NCBI RefSeq assembly: GCF_000157895.3 | Contig: NC_022663.1 | Span: 3,038,001 to 3,102,000 of the forward strand | DNA: 64,000 bases | From: Mycobacterium kansasii ATCC 12478 | Lineage (GTDB): Bacteria > Actinomycetota > Actinomycetes > Mycobacteriales > Mycobacteriaceae | Direction: 5' to 3' | Notes under the pieces: model-generated | The model's database searches: none | Told to the model about the DNA's origin: nothing | What the model saw: the letters and a program-made list of their open reading frames with translations, nothing else | Part shown: positions 1 to 7,071 of the stretch, piece after piece | Layout of the letters: each line of letters begins with the position of its first letter | How positions within the stretch are numbered: position 1 is the first letter of the stretch | Position numbers and translations under genes: made by a program

Positions 1-611
1 TACAACTCGACGATGTTGGACCGGCCGCCGAAGTCGTAGCTCCATACCCGGTCCAGGATCTGGGCCTTGCTCAGTACCCGCTTGGAATTGCGCATCATGA
101 AGCGCAGCAGCTCAAACTCGGTGGAGGTCAAGGAGATCGGTTCGCCGGCGCGAGCCACCTCGTGACTGTCCTCGTCGAGCACCAGATCTCCCACCACAAG
201 TTGGGCACCGCTGTCGACGGTGGTGACGCCGGTGCGGCGCAGCAGCGCGCGCAGCCGCAGCACGACCTCCTCGATGCTGAACGGTTTGGTGACATAGTCG
301 TCGCCGCCGGCGGTCAGCCCGGCGATGCGGTCTTCCACCGCATCCTTGGCCGTCAACAGCAGCACCGGCAGGCGGGGGTTCTCCCTACGTAACTTGTGCA
401 GTACCTCCAGGCCGCTCATGTCGGGCAGCATCACGTCGAGTACGACGACGTCGGGCCGCGCGGCGCGGGCCGCTGCGATCGCCGATGCGCCGTCTTGCGC
501 CGTGGTGATATTCCAGCCCTCATAGCGCAACGCCATCGAAACCATTTCGGCGAGAACGGGTTCGTCGTCAACGACCAGGACACTGATCGGTTGTCCGTCG
601 GCGCGGGACAT
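1..611 (-). CDS. tcrX: Two-component response regulator TcrX (3' end outside window)
   Basis: OmpR/PhoB-type response regulator, cytoplasmic, phosphorylated by a partner histidine kinase (TcrY in M. tuberculosis). About 203 codons are visible; the C-terminal end lies beyond the left edge. The receiver domain shows the acidic pair D15-D16, phospho-acceptor D59 in VVVLDVMLPD, T87 and K109 (YVTKPFS). It is followed by a winged-helix output domain (LTSTEFELLRFMM, VLSKAQILDRVWSYDFGGRS). I recognise near-identity to H37Rv TcrX from memory. The ATG at 611 is chosen because it opens directly on the receiver fold. The kinase gene should lie to the left, outside the window. Confidence 0.93.
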   Translation of the reverse strand, partial: MSRADGQPISVLVVDDEPVLAEMVSMALRYEGWNITTAQDGASAIAAARAARPDVVVLDVMLPDMSGLEVLHKLRRENPRLPVLLLTAKDAVEDRIAGLTAGGDDYVTKPFSIEEVVLRLRALLRRTGVTTVDSGAQLVVGDLVLDEDSHEVARAGEPISLTSTEFELLRFMMRNSKRVLSKAQILDRVWSYDFGGRSNIVEL

Positions 612-764
612 GACGACTCGCTCGACCGGAGTTCGCGGGCTCGTCACGATTCCCAGTATCCGCGCCGCACTGGGCCGACGCTATGCCGTTGCTATGCGCA
701 AGCTGTGAAAGGTCGCGTGACCGCCGTGAGCACTGGCGGGCCACACGACCTTGGGCGCCGGGCG

Positions 765-920
765 CTAGTACCAGTACCGCCGGCCGGCGACCGGGCGACC
801 CATGGAGCCCAGAGCCCAGAGCACGGCTCCGATCACCAGCAAGATGATCCCGAGCACCGTCAGCAAATGGATGCCGAACACGAATCCGAGAATGAGCAAG
901 ATGGCACCGACGACGATCAT
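765..920 (-). CDS. Small membrane protein, 51 aa
   Basis: A 51-residue protein that is almost entirely two hydrophobic stretches: a start-proximal helix (MIVVGAILLILGFVFG), then a second (LLTVLGIILLVIGAVLWALG), and a basic, tyrosine-rich tail. It resembles the small two-helix DUF6131-type membrane proteins common in mycobacteria; function unknown. The ATG at 920 has a strong AAGGAAG ribosome binding site six bases upstream, which rules out the longer open frame. It starts 11 bp after the next gene upstream ends, so the two are probably co-transcribed. Confidence 0.75.
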   Translation of the reverse strand: MIVVGAILLILGFVFGIHLLTVLGIILLVIGAVLWALGSMGRPVAGRRYWY

Positions 921-931
921 GGCGACTTCCT

Positions 932-1171
932 TTACATTGAGGGGATGTGATCGCCCGGCTGCATTGAGCTGGGCTGCGGCAAATGGCAATTTGTTACTTT
1001 CGGGTTGACACCCAGGTAATTCAGGGGGCCCGCGATCACCGTCACCGCAACGGTTCCCGCTGAAGCGCAACTTGTTTGCTCACCTTTGAAGTAACCTCGC
1101 TGCCACGTCGCGAAGACTCCGATGAGTAACCACACGAGCACAATCGCCCCGACAACTCCGCGCCCACGCAT
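932..1171 (-). CDS. Small exported or membrane-anchored hypothetical protein, 79 aa
   Basis: A 79-residue protein with an N-terminal hydrophobic helix (residues about 5-21, VVGAIVLVWLLIGVFATW) and a polar tail holding two cysteines (TSCASAG and VTNCHLP) that could form a disulfide outside the membrane. No family function is recognised. The ATG at 1171 is preceded by GGAGG at good spacing, so the longer frame to 1261 is not used. It is followed by the 51-residue membrane protein only 11 bp downstream, suggesting a two-gene operon. Confidence 0.7.
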   Translation of the reverse strand: MRGRGVVGAIVLVWLLIGVFATWQRGYFKGEQTSCASAGTVAVTVIAGPLNYLGVNPKVTNCHLPQPSSMQPGDHIPSM

Positions 1172-1297
1172 GGTGACCTCCATTGTGTTTCGAGAAAATC
1201 CCGCACACCCTGACATACCCGTTGCACCCATGTTCAAACATCGTGCCGAGGCGAACCCCAATCGAATTAGGGGTCAGAATTTCCGCGGGCCGGCAAA

Positions 1298-1711
1298 CTA
1301 CCGGTTTTGGGCGGCGAGCCACTGTGCCGCGCGCCTCTTCGAGGCACGTGACAGCCAGGCGTCCTGGATCAGTTCGGCCAGTTCGGTGGTGCTGATTTCC
1401 GCCAATCGACTGGCCCGCACGAGCACCGACAAATGTCCGTCGAAGTGGGGGGTGGTGAAAAACGGTGACGCCGGATCCTGGGTCAGGGCCAGCTTGTCGG
1501 CCTCGGACTCCACCCACAGGATGATGACGTCGGTGTAGCGCTCACCGGTGTCCGGGTCGGTCGCGTCCGGCCGCGGGGTGCGAAAGTACACGAACGACTT
1601 GCCGCCCACCTGGTAGATGGGGTTACCCTGCGGCCCGACCACCCGGTTGACGTGTGGCATCGACGCGGCGATCCGGTGCACGTCGTCAACCGTGGCAGGT
1701 CGGTCAGCCAT
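1298..1711 (-). CDS. MmcQ/YjbR-like protein
   Basis: A 137-residue protein of the MmcQ/YjbR (CyaY-like DNA-binding) fold type. The visible pattern is typical: an N-terminal helix (TVDDVHRIAASMP), a beta-strand segment with GKSFVYFRTPRPD, then SPFFTTPHFDGHLSVLVRASRL and a C-terminal helix (ELAELIQDAWLSRASKR). Such proteins are small and cytoplasmic, with loosely defined function. The ATG at 1711 is taken as start because the domain begins there; the open frame upstream to 1954 overlaps the promoter and start of the divergent gene at 1786. Confidence 0.75.
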   Translation of the reverse strand: MADRPATVDDVHRIAASMPHVNRVVGPQGNPIYQVGGKSFVYFRTPRPDATDPDTGERYTDVIILWVESEADKLALTQDPASPFFTTPHFDGHLSVLVRASRLAEISTTELAELIQDAWLSRASKRRAAQWLAAQNR

Positions 1712-1785
1712 GACCGGGACTATACCCGTTAACCGGATCTGTACCATAGGCGACAAGCCTTGCGGTAAACGCGGATTGGGGGGCC

Positions 1786-2610
1786 GTGCCTGATACATTG
1801 TTCGCCGACGTGTCCGAATATCAAGTGCCGGTTGACGACTCATATCCCTACCGGGTGCTTTCCATCCGCGTTTCCGACGGCACCTATCGCGATCACAACT
1901 TCGCCCGAAACTATGCGTGGATGCGCGGCGCATTGGACAGCGGGCGAATGACATTCGGGATCGTCTACACCTACGTCCGCCCCAATTGGCTGGCCAACGC
2001 CAATACCGTGCGTGCCATGATCGATGCCGCAGGCGGCTTGCACCGACGCGTCGCCTTGATGCTCGATGTCGAGTCCGGCGGCAACCCGCCGGGCGACGGA
2101 TCGGCGTGGATCAATCAGTTGTATTGGAACCTGGCCGATTACGCCGGTTCACCCAGGCGAATTATCGGCTATGCCAACGCTTATGACTTCTGGAATATGT
2201 GGCGGGTGCGCCCGCCGGGTCTGCGGGTGATCGCCGCCGGCTATGGATCCAACCCCCACCTGCCGGGCCAGGTCGCCCACCAGTACACCGACGGCTCCGG
2301 TTACAGCCCGAATCTGCCGCAGGGCTGCCCGCCTTTCGGCCGCTGCGACATGAACTCAGCTGACGGACTGACACCACGGCAATTTGCCGCGGCCTGCGGC
2401 ATCACAGTGAACGGAGGACCGCTGATGGCGCTCACCGACGAGGAGCAAGCCGAGCTGCTGACCAAGGTTCGCGAGATCTGGGATCAACTGCGCGGGCCCA
2501 ACGGCGCCGGCTGGCCACAACTCGGTCAGAACAGCCAGGGCCAAAACCTCACCCCCGTCGACGCGATCGCGGCCATCAAGGACGACATGGAGGGTATGCT
2601 CGCGGGGTAG
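1786..2610 (+). CDS. GH25-type muramidase-like protein (endolysin-like)
   Basis: A 274-residue protein with the glycoside hydrolase family 25 barrel. It opens with FADVSEYQ (D8 of the DxS motif) and carries ALMLDVESGG (D94 and E96, the expected catalytic pair), then IIGYANAYDFW and a final strand with QYTDGSG. Members cleave the MurNAc-GlcNAc bond of peptidoglycan. No signal peptide is seen. The C-terminal 65 residues (LTDEEQAELLTKVREIWDQL and a Gln/Gly-rich stretch) look like a helical segment of the kind seen in mycobacteriophage lysins, so a phage origin is plausible. The GTG at 1786 follows a GGGGGG ribosome binding site. Confidence 0.75.
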   Translation: MPDTLFADVSEYQVPVDDSYPYRVLSIRVSDGTYRDHNFARNYAWMRGALDSGRMTFGIVYTYVRPNWLANANTVRAMIDAAGGLHRRVALMLDVESGGNPPGDGSAWINQLYWNLADYAGSPRRIIGYANAYDFWNMWRVRPPGLRVIAAGYGSNPHLPGQVAHQYTDGSGYSPNLPQGCPPFGRCDMNSADGLTPRQFAAACGITVNGGPLMALTDEEQAELLTKVREIWDQLRGPNGAGWPQLGQNSQGQNLTPVDAIAAIKDDMEGMLAG

Positions 2611-2715
2611 GCGACCCGGTCAGCCGAGCCGAAAGCTGTTGCGGGACTTACGCTTACCGCATCTTCGGGCCGGGCGCCCGGCGGAACGCCGGTGCGGCCG
2701 GACGCCGCGGAGCCG

Positions 2716-2826
2716 CTACCCTGAGCTGCCGAACAGCAACCCGCCGACGCCGTTGACGCCAACATTGCCCGAGTTTCCGGCGGGAGGCCCGACAGCGCCG
2801 GCCCCGCCGGCCCAAATCGGGCATTC
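2716..2826 (-). pseudogene. PE_PGRS-like C-terminal tail remnant
   Basis: Reading the minus strand gives WAGGAGAVGPPAGNSGNVG, then VNGVGGLLFGSSG and a TAG stop at 2716-2718. Gly-Ala/Asn repeats ending in GLLFG are what PE_PGRS proteins look like near their C-terminus. Upstream in the same frame the sequence no longer has the repeat character, and there is no PE domain or start. I read it as a decayed tail left between the muramidase-like gene and the methyltransferase. It could also be chance composition. Confidence 0.4.
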
Positions 2827-2901
2827 GATGAACTCATATGTGCCAGCGGGCGGTGGCCGCAAGCTAACGCCACGAGTCGCGCGGAGCCGGCCAATTTGCG
2901 A

Positions 2902-3846
2902 TCAGGCTGCTGGTCGCTGTGCGGACACGAAAAGCGTCGGCGGCATGGAATCTTCGAGGTCACTGGGCACGCTGCGGCCGTAGCGGGCCAACACCTCCGT
3001 CATGGTTTGCGCCGACACCTGCCAGCCACGTTCGACTAGCCAGTCGGCCACAGCGGTGCGTTCCTCGGCGTACCAGAGATCGTCGAGATCGGTCGCCTCG
3101 ACCTTGACCAGCCGGGCCGCCGCGGCTCGAATGCGTTGCATATCCTCACGCTGGCGTCGCACCAAATCGGGGTCGAGGAAGCCCGCGGCGGGCACGTTGC
3201 AGGCAAGCCAACTACCGGCCGTACTCTGCGCATCGATGCGGTCGAACAGGAGGTCCTGGGCCGTGGCAGGCAGATAGCGCAGCAATCCCTCCGCCGACCA
3301 GGCACACGGCTTGGAAGCATCAAATCCGGCCTCCTGCAATGCCGTTGGCCAGTCTTGCCGTAGGTCGATCGGGACGTTCACCAATTCAGCCGTCGGGCGC
3401 GCGCCGTGCCGGCGCAATGTGGCCGTCTTGAAGTCCAGCACCTTCGGCTGGTCCAGCTCGTAGACGACGGTGCCGCCGGGCCAGGGCAGCCGCCAGGCGC
3501 GGGCATCCAGTCCAGCTGCCAGAATCACCACCTGCCGCACACCGGCGTCGGCCGCGCCGAGAAAAAACTCGTCGAAAAATGCCGTACGGGTGGCCATGAA
3601 GTCAACCATCGCCCGAACCCGCGACCGCACCCCCGGCTCGCTATCGGCCACCTGGGCAAGCAGCCGGGGATCAGCGAACGCCGACCAGATCCCCTCGCCC
3701 GCCGCATCGACGAATACCCGCGCGAACGGATCCCTGATGAGCGGGTTTTCGCTTTCGGTCTCGGCGGCCCGAGCGGCCGCCACGCCCAGGGCGGTGGCTC
3801 CCACGCTCTCGGTGATGTCCCAGGAATCATTGTCAGTTCGCGGCAT
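2902..3846 (-). CDS. SAM-dependent methyltransferase, LCM/TIGR00027 family (Rv3767c-type)
   Basis: A 314-residue putative O-methyltransferase of the large mycobacterial leucine-carboxyl-methyltransferase-like family. Visible landmarks are the N-terminal SVGATALGVAAARAAET signature, NPLIRDPFA, the SAM-binding segment VVILAAGLDARAWRLPWP, the acidic loop VYELDQPKVLDFK, and WSAEGLLRYLPATAQD. Substrate unknown. Two in-frame starts lie six bases apart (GTG at 3852, ATG at 3846). I prefer the ATG: a GAGGTG sequence sits just upstream and the H37Rv homologue begins MPRTDNDSW. It is divergent from the NTF2-like gene at 3954. Confidence 0.9.
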   Translation of the reverse strand: MPRTDNDSWDITESVGATALGVAAARAAETESENPLIRDPFARVFVDAAGEGIWSAFADPRLLAQVADSEPGVRSRVRAMVDFMATRTAFFDEFFLGAADAGVRQVVILAAGLDARAWRLPWPGGTVVYELDQPKVLDFKTATLRRHGARPTAELVNVPIDLRQDWPTALQEAGFDASKPCAWSAEGLLRYLPATAQDLLFDRIDAQSTAGSWLACNVPAAGFLDPDLVRRQREDMQRIRAAAARLVKVEATDLDDLWYAEERTAVADWLVERGWQVSAQTMTEVLARYGRSVPSDLEDSMPPTLFVSAQRPAA

Positions 3847-3857
3847 CCCCACACCTC

Positions 3858-3887
3858 GTCGGATAAAGTCGGATAAAGTCGGATAAA
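3858..3887. repeat. Three tandem copies of a 10-bp unit
   Basis: GTCGGATAAA occurs three times without interruption at 3858, 3868 and 3878, between the divergent methyltransferase and NTF2-like genes. It sits within 12 to 42 bp of the methyltransferase start, so copy number could alter spacing of that promoter or leader. Confidence 0.9.
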
Positions 3888-3953
3888 AAGGTCATGTCGA
3901 AAGTCGGTTTCGCGAGCCATTCTTCCAGCGGGTGCGGGCTACGATCGCTCGCT

Positions 3954-4301
3954 ATGACTCGCACGCCCCAGGAAGTATTCGCCCACCACGGTCGGGCGCT
4001 GGCCACCGGTGACCTCGACGAGATCGTCGCCGACTACGCCGACGACTCCGTGGTGCTCACCTCATCCGGCGTTGCGCGCGGCAAGGACGCCATCCGGCAG
4101 GTGTTCGTCAGGTTGCTCGACGATCTGCCCGACGCGGCTTGGAACTTGAAAACTCAGATCTTCGAAGGCGACGTGCTGTTCTTGGAGTGGACCGCCGATG
4201 CGGGGCACCACCGGGTCGACGACGGCGTCGACACGTTCGTATTCGCCGACGGCATGATCCGGGCTCAGACGGTTCGATACAGCCTGCGCGCCAAGTCTTA
4301 G
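3954..4301 (+). CDS. NTF2-fold (SnoaL-like) protein, 115 aa
   Basis: A 115-residue single-domain protein of the NTF2/SnoaL superfamily. It has the helix TPQEVFAHHGRALATGDLDE, then DYADDSVVLTSSGVARGKDAIRQVF, VLFLEWTADAG and a C-terminal TFVFADGMIRAQTVRYSL strand pair. Proteins of this fold act as small isomerases, cyclases or ligand binders; no specific reaction can be assigned. The ATG at 3954 begins the fold. Its TAG stop overlaps the stop of the convergent NTF2-like gene by four bases (4298-4301). Confidence 0.8.
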   Translation: MTRTPQEVFAHHGRALATGDLDEIVADYADDSVVLTSSGVARGKDAIRQVFVRLLDDLPDAAWNLKTQIFEGDVLFLEWTADAGHHRVDDGVDTFVFADGMIRAQTVRYSLRAKS

Positions 4302-4684
4302 GACTGCCCCAGCAGTTCGGCCATTTTCGGGATGATGGCCTGAAGCGCCTTCACCGGGCGAATCATCACCTTGACCGAGACGATCTGGCCGTGGTCGTTC
4401 CAATGGAGCATGTCGATTCCGTTGACGTAGATGCCTGCCACGTCGGCTTCGAACTCGAGAATGGCCGAGCGTTCACTGTGCCACTGCTCGACGTAGTGAA
4501 AACCGGAGTCGCCGAACAACTTCAACGCTGCAGTCAGATAGGCGACGACCTGCGCCCGCCCTTCCTGCGGCCTGAAGACCGCGGGCGAGAAGAAGACCGC
4601 GTCCTCGGCGAGCAACCTGTCGAGACCATCGATGCGCCCGGAATCGACGATCTCGATCCAACGCTGGAGTACCGGCGACGTCAT
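4298..4684 (-). CDS. NTF2-fold (SnoaL-like) protein, 128 aa
   Basis: A 128-residue NTF2-fold protein: LQRWIEIVDSGRIDGLDRLLAEDAVFFSPAVF, a helix (EGRAQVVAYLTAALKLFG), then FHYVEQWHSERSAILEFEADVAG and VNGIDMLHWNDHGQIVSVKVM. Function unassigned. The ATG at 4684 is used because the domain starts there; the frame continues upstream only as antisense of the divergent kinase-like gene. Only 23 bp separate this start from the divergent GTG at 4708, so there is little room for two conventional promoters and leaders. Confidence 0.8.
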   Translation of the reverse strand: MTSPVLQRWIEIVDSGRIDGLDRLLAEDAVFFSPAVFRPQEGRAQVVAYLTAALKLFGDSGFHYVEQWHSERSAILEFEADVAGIYVNGIDMLHWNDHGQIVSVKVMIRPVKALQAIIPKMAELLGQS

Positions 4685-4707
4685 TGCACCAGAGTAGGTT
4701 TTTACAG

Positions 4708-5733
4708 GTGGACCTGGAAGCGGTGGCCGCATGGATGTCCGAGCGGGGGCTCGGCGAGGGTCCATTGGAGGACCTCTCCGCGGTAACCGGCGGAACGCAA
4801 AACGTCATGCTGCGATTCAACAGGTCCGGCCGGCCGTATGTGCTGCGGCGCGGTCCGCGACACCTGCGTCCACGCAGCAACACGGTGATCCTGCGGGAAA
4901 CCCAGGTTCTCGCCGCGCTGGCCGGCTCCGACGTCCCGCATCCGCGCCTGATCGCCACCTGCGACGACCCCGGTGTGCTCGGTGACGCGGTCTTCTACCT
5001 GATGGAGCCCGTCGAGGGTTTCAACGCCGGTGAAGGGCTCCCGCCGCTGCACGCGGGCGACGTGCAGGTGCGGTACGGGATGGGCCTGTCGATGGCCGAT
5101 GCGCTGGCCAGGCTGGGCGCGGTGGACCATGTCGCCGTCGGGCTCGCCGACTTCGGCAAACCGGAAGGCTTCCTGGAACGCCAAGTGCCGCGCTGGCTTT
5201 CCGAGCTGGAGTCGTATCAGCAGTACGACGGCTATCCCGGGCCGCAGATCCCGGGAATCGAGCAGGTATCAACGTGGCTGGAGCGTCATCGGCCGACGAC
5301 GTGGACACCCGGCATCATGCACGGCGACTACCACGCGGCCAACGTCATGTTCTCGTGGACCGGGCCGGACGTGGTCGCCATCGTCGACTGGGAAATGTGC
5401 ACGATCGGCGACCCACTGCTGGACCTGGGCTGGCTGCTGGCGACCTGGCGCCAGCCCGACGGGTCGAGCGTGTTCAGCCACGCGTTGGGTGGCCAAAGCG
5501 GGCTGGCCAGTACCGACGACCTGCTGCACCGGTATGCCGCCAACACCACCCGCGACCTGTCGCATATCACCTGGTACACCGTGCTGGCCTGCTTCAAGCT
5601 CGGCATCGTGATCGAGGGCACGCTGGCCCGCGCCTGCGCGGGCAAGGCCGAAAAGGAAGTCGGTGATCAACTGCATGCGGCCACCGTGCACCTGTTCGAG
5701 CGGGCGTTGAACATCGTCGAATCGCGGCACTAG
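4708..5733 (+). CDS. APH-family phosphotransferase (ACAD10/FadE36-associated type)
   Basis: A 341-residue protein with the aminoglycoside-phosphotransferase/choline-kinase fold. The nucleotide-binding lobe has TGGTQNVMLRF and PYVLRRGPRH; FYLMEPVEGF is the hinge. The catalytic loop is IMHGDYHAANVMF, followed by the metal-binding VAIVDWEMCTIGDPLLDLGWL. Family members of this type phosphorylate hydroxyacyl-CoA or other small substrates and often sit near fadE genes; the substrate here is unknown. GTG 4708 (VDLEAVAAWM) is preferred. An in-frame TTG at 4684 would add eight residues but coincides with the divergent gene's first codon. No clear ribosome binding site precedes either, so a leaderless message is possible. 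Confidence 0.85.
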   Translation: MDLEAVAAWMSERGLGEGPLEDLSAVTGGTQNVMLRFNRSGRPYVLRRGPRHLRPRSNTVILRETQVLAALAGSDVPHPRLIATCDDPGVLGDAVFYLMEPVEGFNAGEGLPPLHAGDVQVRYGMGLSMADALARLGAVDHVAVGLADFGKPEGFLERQVPRWLSELESYQQYDGYPGPQIPGIEQVSTWLERHRPTTWTPGIMHGDYHAANVMFSWTGPDVVAIVDWEMCTIGDPLLDLGWLLATWRQPDGSSVFSHALGGQSGLASTDDLLHRYAANTTRDLSHITWYTVLACFKLGIVIEGTLARACAGKAEKEVGDQLHAATVHLFERALNIVESRH

Positions 5734-6244
5734 CGATCGTCGAACCCGGTTTCGGCCAAATTCAGACCCTGCAAAACACCGAGCAAACTGTTGCTTCGCG
5801 GGCTCGATCAGGCCCGCGGTGAATGGCTGCTGCTGGCAACCTGCGCAAACTTCACGGCCATGTCGGCGTCACCGGACTGGCCGCCTGGCGATCAGCCGAG
5901 CCGACCCGTCGTTTCCCGGGCGCTTGACGTACGAGTCTGCATCCAGTGCGTCCAGTCTGCGACCAATTGAGTCCAAGCCGCGATTTCGTCGCCCTCAGCG
6001 CAGAATGAAACCCTGACCCCGTTCAGGCAGCGCCGGATCCGCGCGAACCGTTACTTACCCGCCGCCCCTAGCACTGAAGTGGGACGAGCCCGACATCGAC
6101 ACCGCAGAGCGCGACGACATCCCGACATATGACGGTGGCACGTACCGTCGGCCGTGATTCAAACACCCCTATCAGCCTCATGGCCGGGTCTATTGTCGGG
6201 GCAGCGGCGACGATCGTCCCAGCGGCCGCTGAAGGAGGCCACAC
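5734..6244. other. Gene-free stretch, about 510 bp
   Basis: No convincing coding sequence in six frames: only short frames of unusual composition, the longest Arg/Ser-rich. The last 20 bases carry the strong GAAGGAGG ribosome binding site of the gene at 6245. I saw no repeat, RNA gene or recognisable remnant. Confidence 0.6.
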
Positions 6245-6760
6245 ATGACTGCGCTGCAACCCGGCACCACAAACGCAGAGTGGGTTCGGGAGGTGTTTCA
6301 CCGTGTGTTCGACGAACGTGATTTCTCCCATGCACAAGACTTCTGGAGCGACGACTCGGTCGATCACTTCCTCGCCACCGGCGAAACCGTGCGCGGGGCA
6401 ACGGCCTTGACACAATGGTTCAAGGGACTTTTTGCAGCGGTCCCGGATTGGCGGCTGGTGATAGAGAATGTCGTCGATGACGGCACAGGCCAGGTCGTGG
6501 TCCAGTGGAAGGGCGGCGGATCGTTCACGGGCTCGCCTTTTCAGGGCATCGAAGCGACCGGCCGCCGAGTCGAGATTCTCGGATGCGACGTCATCCGGCT
6601 GGCACCCGACGGCCGGGTGGCCAGCAATACGGTCTACTACGACGGCGCCGGATTTGCTCGTCAGATCGGGATGCTACCGATGTTGGGTACCCGCGCCGAC
6701 CGCCTGGTCACCCGTGGGTTCAACGCAATCACCAGGCTGCGTCGTCGCATCGGGCGGTAG
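6245..6760 (+). CDS. SnoaL-like ester cyclase family protein
   Basis: A 171-residue NTF2-fold protein of the SnoaL-like polyketide cyclase/ester cyclase group. It shows the opening helix AEWVREVFHRVFDERDF, SVDHFLATGETVRGATALTQWFKGLFAAVPDWRL, then VVVQWKGGGSFTGSPFQGIEATGRRVEI and VIRLAPDGRVASNTVYYDGAGFARQIG. The sequence W-x-G/ATG-R around residues 90-110 is typical of the group. The substrate is unknown. The ATG at 6245 follows GAAGGAGG at seven bases. It is the third NTF2-fold gene within 3 kb. Confidence 0.85.
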   Translation: MTALQPGTTNAEWVREVFHRVFDERDFSHAQDFWSDDSVDHFLATGETVRGATALTQWFKGLFAAVPDWRLVIENVVDDGTGQVVVQWKGGGSFTGSPFQGIEATGRRVEILGCDVIRLAPDGRVASNTVYYDGAGFARQIGMLPMLGTRADRLVTRGFNAITRLRRRIGR

Positions 6761-7071
6761 GCCGGAATATCTTTCGGGCGGGCCCGCCTGCACGCTTTCC
6801 GTGTCGAAGCCCGAGGCACGTCACCAAGCACGTTGGCAACCACCTATTGCGTCGTCGGCCCCCAGCCGCATCTGCAATACGTATCTCCACCGCGTCAAGC
6901 TGGCGTTCTTCGACCGGATCAGCCTGAGCCCGACACTCGGCCTCCAGACCCCGAGTGTTGTACCGCCACACCGCCTGCTACGCGGCTCACCGTGACTGCC
7001 AGAGCCGAGCGCATCCGCGATGCGCTGGATTTATCGAGTATCCGCGTCGCGAGGCGCGCATACTGGTCGCC
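6761..7071. other. Gene-free stretch upstream of the serpin gene, about 310 bp
   Basis: No recognisable gene. The serpin frame stays open back to 6955, but that extension lacks protein-like character and would bury the signal peptide, so it is treated as untranslated. No clear promoter or repeat was found. Confidence 0.5.
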
